Shown here in pieces: positions 46,785 through 57,518 of a DNA stretch of 64,000 nucleotides. Source of the DNA: Phenylobacterium sp. GTDB lineage: Bacteria > Pseudomonadota > Alphaproteobacteria > Caulobacterales > Caulobacteraceae. Under the pieces are notes generated by a model. The model did not search any database. It had not been told where the DNA came from and was given only the letters and a program-made list of their open reading frames with translations. Position 1 is the first letter of the stretch. Each line of letters begins with the position of its first letter. A program made the translations under genes and the position numbers. The stretch lies in the NCBI RefSeq assembly GCF_004299445.1, contig NZ_SCTC01000037.1, positions 62,001 through 126,000 on the forward strand, given 5' to 3'.

Positions 46785-47603
46785 CTAGCTGAAGATCTCG
46801 GCCAGCCACTGCGGACCAGCGCCGTCGCGCAGGCGGCGAAGTTCGACGTACAGCACCGCAATCAGGGTGGCGCCCAGGATCGACGAGACGGTCTGCTGAA
46901 TGACACTGATGCCGATGTTCACGGGATTCAGCGCCGCCTGAAGCGGGTTTGTCAGGGCGTCGGGGTTGGCGAACAGCGCCGCCGCGGTGATCGCGCTGGC
47001 GATCGCGCTGACGACGATCAGGATCACGAGCAGCACGACAAACAGCCCGAAGATGGCCCAGCGGTTGCCGCGGGTGAGGTCTGCGGCGCGGCTGAACGAC
47101 CCGAAGATGCCGGTGCGGTCGGCGACCAGCGACGGGATCGCCACGCACCATGCGCAGGCGATCATGATGCCCGGGACCAGCAAGAGGATCATGCCGAAGC
47201 CCACGGCGAGCGCGAACAGTATGCTGACGACGATCACCGGGAGGAAGCTGCGTAGACCGTTGGCCAGGGCCTCGGCGATGTTCGGCTTCTGGCCGTTCAG
47301 GTCCTGGACCGTGGCGTAGATCAGCGCCCCCTGCAGGATGGCCGTCGTAATGATGGCGGCCAACGATCCCATCCCGGCGCTGGCGATCAGGCCGGGACCC
47401 ATCGTGATGTTGCCGCGGGAGAGCTCTTCCATGTTGCTGCTGACCCAGCCCACCTGCACAAGGGCCAACAGCAGTTGAGGCAACCCCGCCAGCACCAGCC
47501 CCAGGATCGTGAAGGTCGCGAGGTTGCGGCCCAGCACCTGGAACGTCGTCTGGAGAACCACCCCGATATCGAGCTTGCGGGATTGGATGGCTTCTGCGGT
47601 CAT
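46785..47603 (-). CDS. multi-TM membrane protein, glycerophosphodiester phosphodiesterase membrane-domain-like; start 47603 or 47645
   Basis: MTAEAIQSRKLDIGVVLQTTFQVLGRNLATFTILGLVLAGLPQLLLALV; LLVPGIMIACAWCVAIPSLVADRTGIFGSFSRAADLTRGNRWAIF. Confidence 0.78.
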   Translation of the reverse strand: MTAEAIQSRKLDIGVVLQTTFQVLGRNLATFTILGLVLAGLPQLLLALVQVGWVSSNMEELSRGNITMGPGLIASAGMGSLAAIITTAILQGALIYATVQDLNGQKPNIAEALANGLRSFLPVIVVSILFALAVGFGMILLLVPGIMIACAWCVAIPSLVADRTGIFGSFSRAADLTRGNRWAIFGLFVVLLVILIVVSAIASAITAAALFANPDALTNPLQAALNPVNIGISVIQQTVSSILGATLIAVLYVELRRLRDGAGPQWLAEIFS

Positions 47604-47696
47604 GGCCGGGCTCCCGGTGGCGGCTTTGCGGACGATGGTAATCATGGGTTGTGGCGCCTGTCGACGCGCGCGAGAGCCGGCGCCGGATCGGCCCGT

Positions 47697-48698
47697 ATGA
47701 GCCTGGAGCTTGGCGTTCACAGCGAGCGGCTGAGGCTGCGCGCGCCATTCCGCATCTCGCGCGGCGTGAAGACCCATGCCGAGGTCGTCGTCGCCGGACT
47801 GCGGGCCGAGGGACAGGCCGGTTTCGGCGAATGCGTGCCCTATTCGCGCTATGGCGAAACCCCAGCGTCGGTCCATGAACAGCTGATGATGGCGGGCGCG
47901 CGCCTGGCGACGGGAGAGTCGGCGCGGGCGGTGGTTGACGGGCTCCCGGCCGGGGCCGCGCGCAATGCGCTGGACTGCGCGCTCTGGGACCTGGAGGCGC
48001 GGCTGGGTCTGGGCGATGTGGCCGAGCGGCTGGGCCGCGCGGCGCCCGGCCCGATGGCGACGGCGGTGACGATCAGCCTGGACACCATCGCCGCCATGAC
48101 CGCGGCTGCGGCGCAGGCCTCGGACGCGCCGTTGCTGAAGGTGAAGCTGGACGCCGACCAACCGGCCGAGCGGCTGCACGCCGTCGCAGCGGCCGCGCCG
48201 GGCGCGCGTCTGATCGTCGATCCGAACGAGGGGTGGACGCTGTCGGTGCTGAAGGCGATGGCCGACACCATCGCGCGCCTGCCTGTGATGATGGTCGAGC
48301 AGCCGTTGCCGGCGGGCGAGGATGCGGGCCTGGCGGGGCTGTCCTACCCGGCGCCGATCTGCGCCGACGAGGCGGTCCACACGGCCGACGATGTGGCCCG
48401 GGTGGCGGACCGCTACCAGGTCATCAATGTGAAGCTGGACAAGGCTGGAGGGTTGACCGCGGCCCTGGCGATGGCCGATCGGGCGCGCGAGCTGGGGCTG
48501 GGCGTCCTGGCCGGCTGCATGGTGTCGAGTTCGCTGTCCATAGCGCCCGCCATGTGGATCGGCGCGCAGGCGGACGCCGTCGATCTGGACGGTCCCTGGT
48601 GGCTTGTGGACGACCGGGCGGGCGGCTGTCGCGTCGAGCGGGGCGTGCTCTATCCGCCACAGGGGGGCTTCTGGGGTGTGTCGGGCGCCCGCCCTTGA
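47697..48698 (+). CDS. dipeptide epimerase / enolase superfamily (L-Ala-D/L-Glu epimerase-like)
   Basis: Start MSLELGVHSERLRLRAPFRISRGVKTHAEVVVAGL; LLKVKLDADQP (KxK); LIVDPNEGWT; MVEQPLPAG; ICADEAVHTADDV. Confidence 0.9.
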   Translation: MSLELGVHSERLRLRAPFRISRGVKTHAEVVVAGLRAEGQAGFGECVPYSRYGETPASVHEQLMMAGARLATGESARAVVDGLPAGAARNALDCALWDLEARLGLGDVAERLGRAAPGPMATAVTISLDTIAAMTAAAAQASDAPLLKVKLDADQPAERLHAVAAAAPGARLIVDPNEGWTLSVLKAMADTIARLPVMMVEQPLPAGEDAGLAGLSYPAPICADEAVHTADDVARVADRYQVINVKLDKAGGLTAALAMADRARELGLGVLAGCMVSSSLSIAPAMWIGAQADAVDLDGPWWLVDDRAGGCRVERGVLYPPQGGFWGVSGARP

Positions 48699-48758
48699 GT
48701 TGACACCGTCAGCGCATCATCCGTTCATCGCCCTGCAATATTTCACTTCGGAGACCCC

Positions 48759-50570
48759 GTGGCTGGCGCGGCGGCAGAGACGGTCGGAACCCTCGAGGTC
48801 GCCCTCGAGCACGCCGCGCGCCTGCTGGCGGCGGACGCCGTGGCGGCCGAGGCCCAGGCCCGCGAAATCCTGAAGTCGGTGGGCGAGCACCCCGGGGCGC
48901 TGCGCCTGCTGGCCGCCGCCCTTCGTCGCCAGGGCGAGACCGAGGCCGCCGAAGCCGTCGACCTGCGCGGCGTCCGCGCCTCGGTGGGCGATCCGGCGCT
49001 GGTTCAGGCCGCCCGAGCGCTCTGCGACAACGACCTGCGGGTCGCCGAGCACACCCTCCGGGCGGTGCTGAAGGCCCGGCCGACCGATGTCGCCGCGATC
49101 CGCATGCTGGCCGAGACGGCCATGCGGCTGGGCCGTTACGACGACGCCGAGAACCTGCTGGCGCGCTGCGTCGAGCTGGCGCCCGGCTTCACAGCGGCGC
49201 GGCACAACTACGCCACCGTCCTCTACCGCCAGAACCGGTCCGAGGCGGCCATAGCCCAGATCGACCGCCTGCTGGCCGACGACCCGCGCAATCCCGGCTA
49301 CCGCAACCTCAAGGCCGCCGCGCTGGCCAAGATCGGCGAGTACGACCAGGCGATCGAGCTTTACGGCGGCGTGCTGAAGGACCAGCCCGGTCAGGCGAAG
49401 GTCTGGATGAGCTATGGCCACGCGCTGAAGACGGTGGGTCGGCAGGCCGAGGCCATCGAGTCCTACCGCCGCTGCGTGGCGATCGCGCCGCAGTTCGGCG
49501 AGGCCTGGTGGAGCCTGGCCAATCTCAAGACCGTGCGCTTCGACGACGCCGACATCCTGGCGATGGAGATGGAGCTGCGTCGCGCCGACCTGGGCGAGGA
49601 GGACCGGTTCCACCTGGAGTTTGCGCTGGGCAAGGCGCGCGAGGACCGCGCCGACTATGAGGCCAGCTTCGGCCACTATCTGCGCGGCAACGCGCTGCGC
49701 CGCGAGTCGCTGGCCTATGAGGCGTCCGAGATCACCGGCCAGGTGCAGCGGGCGAAGACGGTCCTGACGCCCGAGCTGTTCGCCGCCCGGGCGGGCCAGG
49801 GCTGCCCGGCCCCCGACCCGATCTTCGTCGTCGGCCTGCCGCGGTCGGGGTCCACGCTGGTGGAGCAGATCCTCGCCAGCCACTCGCGCGTCGAGGGCAC
49901 CCAGGAACTGCCCGACATCATCGCCCTGGTCCGTCGCCTGGGCGGGAAGGCGCGCCGGGCGTCCGAGAGCCGCTACCCCGAGGTCCTGGCCGAGTTGTCG
50001 CCCGACGATCTCGCGGCCCTGGGCGGGGAGTACCTCGATCGCGCCCAGGTGCACCGCAAGCTGGGCCGGCCGCTGTTCATCGACAAGATGCCCAACAACT
50101 GGACCCACGTCGGGCTGATCCACCTGATCCTGCCGAACGCGAAGATCATCGATGCGCGGCGCCATCCGCTGGGTTGCTGCTTCTCGGGCTTCAAGCAGCA
50201 CTTCGCCCGCGGTCAGGGGTTCACCTACGATCTGACCGACATCGGCCGGTACTACAGCGACTACGTCGCGCTAATGGCGCACTTCGACGCAATTCTGCCC
50301 GGCCGGGTCCATCGCGTGATCTATGAGCGCATGGTCGCCGATCCCGAAGGTCAGACCCGAGCGCTGCTCGACCACTGCGGCCTGCCGTTCGAGGACGCCT
50401 GCCTGCGCTTCTACGACAACGATCGCGCCGTGCGCACCGCCAGCTCCGAGCAGGTGCGCCGGCCGATCTTCACCGACGCCGCCGACCACTGGCGGAACTA
50501 CGAGCCCTGGCTCGGCCCGCTCAAGGCGGCGCTGGGCCCGGTGCTCGACGCGTACCCGGATGCGCCTTGA
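48759..50570 (+). CDS. tetratricopeptide repeat-containing sulfotransferase
   Basis: Multiple TPRs then PIFVVGLPRSGSTLVEQILASHSRVEGTQELPDI (PAPS loop); KMPNNWTHVGLIHLILPNAKIIDARRHPLGCCFSGFKQHF. Confidence 0.94.
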   Translation: MAGAAAETVGTLEVALEHAARLLAADAVAAEAQAREILKSVGEHPGALRLLAAALRRQGETEAAEAVDLRGVRASVGDPALVQAARALCDNDLRVAEHTLRAVLKARPTDVAAIRMLAETAMRLGRYDDAENLLARCVELAPGFTAARHNYATVLYRQNRSEAAIAQIDRLLADDPRNPGYRNLKAAALAKIGEYDQAIELYGGVLKDQPGQAKVWMSYGHALKTVGRQAEAIESYRRCVAIAPQFGEAWWSLANLKTVRFDDADILAMEMELRRADLGEEDRFHLEFALGKAREDRADYEASFGHYLRGNALRRESLAYEASEITGQVQRAKTVLTPELFAARAGQGCPAPDPIFVVGLPRSGSTLVEQILASHSRVEGTQELPDIIALVRRLGGKARRASESRYPEVLAELSPDDLAALGGEYLDRAQVHRKLGRPLFIDKMPNNWTHVGLIHLILPNAKIIDARRHPLGCCFSGFKQHFARGQGFTYDLTDIGRYYSDYVALMAHFDAILPGRVHRVIYERMVADPEGQTRALLDHCGLPFEDACLRFYDNDRAVRTASSEQVRRPIFTDAADHWRNYEPWLGPLKAALGPVLDAYPDAP

Positions 50571-50610
50571 ACCCTGAGGCGCGAACTCTGTTTGTTGGGG
50601 GATTGTGACT

Positions 50611-52932
50611 ATGACGGATCGAACGTCGCGGCGCGCCGCGCACTGGTCGATGGCCTTGCTGACGACAACCATGCTGACGGCGGTCGCCGGGCCGGCCCTG
50701 GCCCAGACCGGCGAAGCCCAGTTGGAGGAACTGGTCGTCACCGCTCAGAAGCGGTCTGAGAATCTTCAGGATGTGCCGATCAGCATCCAAGCGATCGGCA
50801 ACGACCGCCTCGAGGCGCTGCAGGTCTCGGACACCAACGACTACGTGCGCTTCATGCCCAGCGTGACCGCGCCCACCGGCGCTCCGGGCTTCTCGAACTT
50901 CTACATGCGCGGCGTCGCCTCGGGCGAGAACAACAACCACTCGGGCCCGCTGCCCAGCGTCGGCGTCTATCTCGACGAACAGCCGGTGACGACGATCACC
51001 GGGCCGCTGGACGTCCACGTCTACGACATCGCCCGCGTCGAGGTGCTGGCCGGTCCGCAGGGCACGCTGTACGGCGCCAGCTCGCAGGCGGGCACGATCC
51101 GCATCATCACCAACAAGCCGTCCACCCAGGGCTTCGAGGCGATGTACGACCTCGAGGTCAACAGCGTCGCCCATGGCGATATCGGCTATGCGGCCGAGGG
51201 CATGATCAACCAGCCGCTGGGCGATCGCGCCGCGGTGCGTCTGGTGGCCTGGGCCCAGCACGACGCCGGTTACATCGACAACATCCCCGGCTCGTTCGTC
51301 TTCCCGACCGGCAACATCCGCGTGAATAACGCCAGCCAGGTCGAGAACGACTACAACGAGGTCGACACCTACGGCGCCCGCGCGGCGCTGAAGATCGACC
51401 TGGACGACAACTGGACGGTCACGCCCGCCCTGATGGGCCAGCGCACCGAGGCCGACGGCGGCTTCGCGGCCGACCCGACCCTGGGCGACCTCAAGGTCCG
51501 CCGCTACTACCCCGAGGGTTCGGACGACAAGTGGGCCCAGGCCGCGCTGACCATCGAAGGCAAGGTCGCCAACTTCGACATCCTGTACGCCGGGGCCCAC
51601 ATGCGCCGGTGGATCGACACCGACAGCGACTATTCCGACTACAGCTACTTCTACGATGTGACCGCCGGCTACGGGGCTTACACCACCGACAACGCGGGCA
51701 ACTTCATCAACACGTCGCAGTACATCCAGGGCCGCGACTACTTCAAGAAGACCAGCCACGAGTTCCGGATCGCCAGCCCGGCCGAGAACCGCTTCAAGGT
51801 CGTGGCGGGCCTGTTCTATCAGAAGCAGACCCACAACATCGAACAGCGCTACCGGATCGACAAGCTGCAGGACCTCATCGAGGTGCCCGGGTGGCCCGAC
51901 ACCCTGTGGCTGACCAAGCAGCTGCGGACCGACCGCGACTACGCCGCCTTCGTCGACGGCACGTTCGACATCACCGACAAGTTCGCCATCACCGGCGGCA
52001 TCCGCTTCTTCAAGTACAAGAACTCGCTCGAGGGCTTCTTCGGCTTCGACAAGGACTTCTCGTCCCGGACCGGGGTCGCGGCCTGCTTCAATCCCACCGC
52101 GATTGTGAAGGGCGGGCCCTGCACCAACGTGGACAAGACCACAAAGGGCGACGGCCACACCTACCGGATCAACGCCACCTACAAGGTGACCGACGACCAC
52201 ATGGTCTATGCGACCCTGTCGACGGGTTTCCGGCCGGGCGGCATCAACCGCCGCGGCACGCTGCCGCCCTACGACGCCGACTTCCTCAAGAACCGCGAGG
52301 TCGGCTGGAAGACCAGCTGGCTGGACAACCGCCTGCGGTGGAACGGCGCGATCTTCTTCGAGAAGTGGAACGACTATCAGTTCTCGTTCCTGGGCGCGAA
52401 CGGCCTCACCGAGATCCGCAACGGCGGCAAGGCCAAGATGAAGGGCGTCGAGTCCGACATCAGCTGGCTGGTCGCCGACGGCTTCACGCTGAACGGCGGG
52501 ATGGCCTACACGGACGCCGAGCTCAACCAGGACTACCGGCCGTCGCCCACGTCTCCGATCGAGGCGCCGAAGGGAATCTCCCTGCCGGTCACCGCCAAGT
52601 TCAAGGGCAACCTGACGGCCCGCTACGAGTGGACGTGGAACGACATGGACGCCCACGTCCAGGGTGCTCTGGTCCACACCGGCTCGGCGTTCCCGGATCT
52701 TCGGACCGCCGACCGCGCCGTGATCGGCAAGCTGCCGGCTTCCACCACGTTCGACTTCGCGATCGGCGTGGACAGCGGGAGCTGGCGGGTCGAAGCCTAC
52801 GCCAAGAACCTGTTCGACGACGACGGCCAGAACGACCGCTTCGTCCAGTGCGCCGCATCGGTGTGCTCGCGGGTCTACACGATCCCGATCCGCCCCCGCA
52901 CGATCGGCGTGAAGGTCGGCCAGACGTTCTAA
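50611..52932 (+). CDS. TonB-dependent receptor
   Basis: Signal peptide; LEELVVTAQKRSENLQDVPISIQAIG TonB/plug; EVLAGPQGTLYGASSQAGTIRIITNKP; terminal F. Confidence 0.97.
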   Translation: MTDRTSRRAAHWSMALLTTTMLTAVAGPALAQTGEAQLEELVVTAQKRSENLQDVPISIQAIGNDRLEALQVSDTNDYVRFMPSVTAPTGAPGFSNFYMRGVASGENNNHSGPLPSVGVYLDEQPVTTITGPLDVHVYDIARVEVLAGPQGTLYGASSQAGTIRIITNKPSTQGFEAMYDLEVNSVAHGDIGYAAEGMINQPLGDRAAVRLVAWAQHDAGYIDNIPGSFVFPTGNIRVNNASQVENDYNEVDTYGARAALKIDLDDNWTVTPALMGQRTEADGGFAADPTLGDLKVRRYYPEGSDDKWAQAALTIEGKVANFDILYAGAHMRRWIDTDSDYSDYSYFYDVTAGYGAYTTDNAGNFINTSQYIQGRDYFKKTSHEFRIASPAENRFKVVAGLFYQKQTHNIEQRYRIDKLQDLIEVPGWPDTLWLTKQLRTDRDYAAFVDGTFDITDKFAITGGIRFFKYKNSLEGFFGFDKDFSSRTGVAACFNPTAIVKGGPCTNVDKTTKGDGHTYRINATYKVTDDHMVYATLSTGFRPGGINRRGTLPPYDADFLKNREVGWKTSWLDNRLRWNGAIFFEKWNDYQFSFLGANGLTEIRNGGKAKMKGVESDISWLVADGFTLNGGMAYTDAELNQDYRPSPTSPIEAPKGISLPVTAKFKGNLTARYEWTWNDMDAHVQGALVHTGSAFPDLRTADRAVIGKLPASTTFDFAIGVDSGSWRVEAYAKNLFDDDGQNDRFVQCAASVCSRVYTIPIRPRTIGVKVGQTF

Positions 52933-52950
52933 CGACCACACGCGTGAGCC

Positions 52951-52997
52951 CCTTCTCCCCTCGCGGGAGAAGGCGGCCTCGCGGCGAGCCTCAGGGC
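52951..52997 (+). repeat. Two-hairpin-like intergenic repeat downstream of TonB receptor
   Basis: CCTTCTCCC-ctcgc-GGGAGAAGG perfect 9 bp stem followed by GC-rich partly palindromic ggcctcgcggcgagcc. Confidence 0.6.
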
Positions 52998-53013
52998 CGC
53001 CATGGCGCGTCCC

Positions 53014-53057
53014 GTTCGTGTGGTTCGTGGACAAACAAGACAGCGCCTGCGGCGCGC
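53014..53057 (+). repeat. Half copy of the repeat at 25374-25426
   Basis: cgttcgtgtggttcgtggacaaacaagacagcgcctgcggcgcgc vs cgtgtggttcgtggttcaactggacagcgcctgcggcgcgc. Confidence 0.8.
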
Positions 53058-53074
53058 GCGGCGCGGCCTCGGGA

Positions 53075-53926
53075 TTACACGAGCTTCGTCCACGCCTCGG
53101 GCATGTCGGTGGATACCTTGCCAGGGAACTTGGGCGGGCGCTTCTCGAGGAAAGCGGCGACTCCCTCCTTCACGTCCGGACCCGCGCCCAGCACCATCGA
53201 CAGGTGGCCGTCGATCGCCAGCGCTCCGTCCGGACTGTCCTCGCCGGCGAACTTCCACAGCATCTGACGCGCCAGCGCGATCGACACCGGCGCGGTGTTC
53301 TCGGCGATCAGCAGCGCCAGCTCGCGCGCCCGGGGCAGCAGCTGGTCGGGCGGGACCACCTCGGCCAGCAGGCCGCCGGCCTGCGCCTCGGCCGCCGATA
53401 GCAGGCTGCCGGTCAAGCACCACTTGAGCGCGGTGGGCAGGCCCACGAGCTGGGGCAGGAACCAGGCGCTGCCGGCCTCCGGCACCAGCCCGCGGCGCGC
53501 GAAGACGAAGCCGATCTTGGCGCCCTCGGCGGCGATGCGGATATCCATCGGCAGAGTCAGCGTTGCGCCCACGCCCACGGCCGCGCCGTTGATCGCGGCG
53601 ATCGAGGGTTTGCGGCAGTGGAAGATGGCGCCCACGAACCCGCCGCCGCTCTGCCGCGGGGCGTTGGGCGCGGCGAAGGCGACCGAGCCCTCCGCCTTGG
53701 TGTCGAAGGCGCCCGAGCCGCCGGATATGTCGGCGCCGGCGCAGAATCCGCGCCCCGACCCGGTCACGATCACCACCCGCACGTCGTCGTCCGCGTCGGC
53801 TCGCTCGAACGCCTGCTGCAGTTCGGCGCCCATGACCGCGGTGTAGGCGTTCAGCTTGTCGGGCCGGTTCAGCGTGATCGTCAGCACCGGGCCGTCGACC
53901 TCGTACAGGATCGTCTCGTAGGCCAT
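53075..53926 (-). CDS. enoyl-CoA hydratase
   Basis: Start MAYETILYEVDGPVLTITLNRPDKLNAYTAVMGAELQQAFERADADDDVRVVIVTGSGRGFCAGADI. Confidence 0.95.
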   Translation of the reverse strand: MAYETILYEVDGPVLTITLNRPDKLNAYTAVMGAELQQAFERADADDDVRVVIVTGSGRGFCAGADISGGSGAFDTKAEGSVAFAAPNAPRQSGGGFVGAIFHCRKPSIAAINGAAVGVGATLTLPMDIRIAAEGAKIGFVFARRGLVPEAGSAWFLPQLVGLPTALKWCLTGSLLSAAEAQAGGLLAEVVPPDQLLPRARELALLIAENTAPVSIALARQMLWKFAGEDSPDGALAIDGHLSMVLGAGPDVKEGVAAFLEKRPPKFPGKVSTDMPEAWTKLV

Positions 53927-54016
53927 CGACGGTGTCCTCCCTCTTGTTTGGCCCATCACGCGCGCTTTACGAGGCGGCAGGTCAACAGCGCGCGGATGCG
54001 CTATAGGCCGCGATGA

Positions 54017-55375
54017 ATGTGGAGCCGCCCCGCCAAAGCGTCCGACCCAACCCGCCGCGACCTCGCCTGCGTCGCCATGCGCGCCACCGCCTGGGCCGAC
54101 CCGGTCGAGGTGGCTGCGGCCTTCGCCGATGAGACCTACGCCTGCGTCCTGCTGTCGGCCGACGGCTGGAGCTATGTGCTGCGCGCGCCCGACGTCGTGG
54201 CGGAGCAGGGGGCCGATCTGCCCGGCCTTCTGGGCGAGTTCGCGTCCCTGGCCGACGACCCCCCTTTCCAGGGCGGCGTGGTGGGCCTGGCGGCCTACGA
54301 GTTCTCGGCGCAGCTGGAGGCCACAGCCCCGCAGGCTCGCGGCGGCGATTGGCCGGACCTGACCCTGATCCGCTATCCGGCGCTGCTGGCCTTCCATGCG
54401 AGCCAGCGCCGCGCGCTCGCCATCGGTCGCGGGGCCGACCTGCGCGCCGCGGCCGCGGCCGCCGACTTCGCGCTGAGCTGGCTGGACATGCCGAGACCCG
54501 CGCCACGCCTTGGTGCGCTCGCCGGGGCGATCGTCGTGGGCAAGGCCGACGACCAGCATGCCGCCGCCGTTCACGAGACCGTGGGCCGCATCGCGGCCGG
54601 CGAGATGTTCCAGGCCAACCTGGCCCGGCCGTGGCGCGGGTCGCTCGCCGCCGGCGCGACGCCCTTCGACCTCTTCCGCCGGCTGGCCCACCAGAGCGCC
54701 GCTGGTTACGCGGCCTACCTGCGCCTGCCGGGCCGTGCGCTGGTCTCCAACTCGCCCGAGCGGTTCCTGTCGGTTCGCCCGCAGGTCGATGGCCTCTGGG
54801 CCGAAACCGATCCGATCAAGGGCACCCGCCGGCGCGGCGCCGATCCGGCCGCCGACGCCGCCCTCGCCGCCGAGCTGACCGCCAGCGAAAAGGATCGCGC
54901 CGAGAACCTGATGATCGTGGACCTGATGCGCAATGACCTGGCGCGCGTCAGCGTGCCCGGCACGGTGCGCGTGCCCGAGCTGTGGGGACTGCGCAGCTAC
55001 GCGAACGTCCATCATCTCGTCTCCAGGGTCCGCGCGCGCCTGGCGCCCGGCCGCTCGGCCTGGGAGGCGTTCCTGGCCGCCTTCCCGCCCGGGTCGGTCA
55101 CCGGCGCGCCCAAGCTGCAGGCCATGAAGGTGATCGCCGACTATGAGACCCCGCGCGGTCCGTACTGCGGCAGCCTGTTCTGGGCCGGCGTCGACGGGGC
55201 GCTGGAGGCCAGCGTGCTGATCCGGACGGTGGCGCTGCTCGAAACGGCGGCAGGGTGGACGTTCGAAGCGCGCGCCGGGGGCGGGATCGTCGCCGACAGC
55301 GATCCACACGCCGAAGTCGCCGAGACCACGGCCAAGATTGGCGCCATCCTGCGGGCGCTGACGGAGCCTGCATGA
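54017..55375 (+). CDS. pabB: aminodeoxychorismate synthase component I
   Basis: AAGEMFQANLARPW; DPIKGTRRRGADPAADAALAAELTASEKDRAENLMIVDLMRNDLARV; FPPGSVTGAPKLQAMKVI. Confidence 0.93.
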   Translation: MWSRPAKASDPTRRDLACVAMRATAWADPVEVAAAFADETYACVLLSADGWSYVLRAPDVVAEQGADLPGLLGEFASLADDPPFQGGVVGLAAYEFSAQLEATAPQARGGDWPDLTLIRYPALLAFHASQRRALAIGRGADLRAAAAAADFALSWLDMPRPAPRLGALAGAIVVGKADDQHAAAVHETVGRIAAGEMFQANLARPWRGSLAAGATPFDLFRRLAHQSAAGYAAYLRLPGRALVSNSPERFLSVRPQVDGLWAETDPIKGTRRRGADPAADAALAAELTASEKDRAENLMIVDLMRNDLARVSVPGTVRVPELWGLRSYANVHHLVSRVRARLAPGRSAWEAFLAAFPPGSVTGAPKLQAMKVIADYETPRGPYCGSLFWAGVDGALEASVLIRTVALLETAAGWTFEARAGGGIVADSDPHAEVAETTAKIGAILRALTEPA

Positions 55376-56131
55376 CTGAGATCGCCCTCGACGATCGCGG
55401 CTTCACCCTCGGCCACGGCCTGTTCGAGACGGTGCTGTGGGCGAACGATCGGCTTGAGCACTGGGACGACCACGTCGAGCGCATGGCCCGGGGCTGCCGC
55501 GCCCTGCGCCTGCCCGCGCCCGACGGGGAGGCGATGCGCCGCGCCGCGCTGGTCGCGCTGGACGCCGTGGCCAGTCCGCCGCGCGCCGCCGTGCGGCTGA
55601 ACTGGAGCGCAGGCTCAGGGGCCCGGGGCCTCGATCCTCCCGAGACGCCGCAGCCGGTCCTGACCGTCACCGTAGCGGTCGCCCCCCTGCCGAAGGGGGG
55701 CGTGAGGCTGGCCACCGCGCGGGTGCGCCGCAACGATCGCTCGCCGGCCGCGCGCCTGAAGACCCTGTCCTACATCGACAACGTTCTCGCCCGCGCCGAG
55801 GCCCGCGAGGCCGGCGCCGAGGAGGCGCTGATGCTGAACACCGCAGGCGAGGTGGCCTGCGCGGCGGCGGCCAACATCTTCTGGGTGCGCCACGACGAGG
55901 TGTTCACCCCCAGCCTGGAATGCGGCGTGCTGGACGGGATCATGCGCCGCCAGGTGATCGCCGCCTGTCACGCCCTGGGCCTGCCGCTGCAGGAGGTTTT
56001 CACCAACCTCGGCCGAATCGCAGGCGCGCCGATGTTCATCACCAACAGCCTGGTCGGCGTGCGCGCGGTCGACAGCGTGGACGGCCGCGACCTTCCGAAC
56101 TCGCCGCTGGTGGCGGCGATCGCCAAGGCGG

Positions 56132-56151
<20 letters not shown>
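55372..56151 (+). CDS. pabC: aminotransferase class IV (4-amino-4-deoxychorismate lyase-like)
   Basis: ATGA overlap with pabB; LDDRGFTLGHGLFETVLW; KTLSYIDNVLARAEAREAGAEEALMLNTAGEVACAAAANIFWV. Confidence 0.88.
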
Positions 56152-57451
<1,300 letters not shown>

Positions 57452-57518
57452 GGCGCGTATTCCTTGCTGGCCGCACGAAACCAGCTTCGCGGCGGTCTCG
57501 CTACCCCTGGAGCCCGTG

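Noticed and set aside
46785-48380. 531-aa minus-strand ORF
   Set aside because: Only the part from about 47603-47645 downstream is a plausible membrane protein; the rest is antisense to the dipeptide epimerase gene.
50521-53034. 837-aa minus-strand ORF opposite the TonB receptor
   Set aside because: Antisense to a clearly coding TonB-dependent receptor; composition (V/D/H/R/G repeats) is typical of antisense frames in GC-rich genes.
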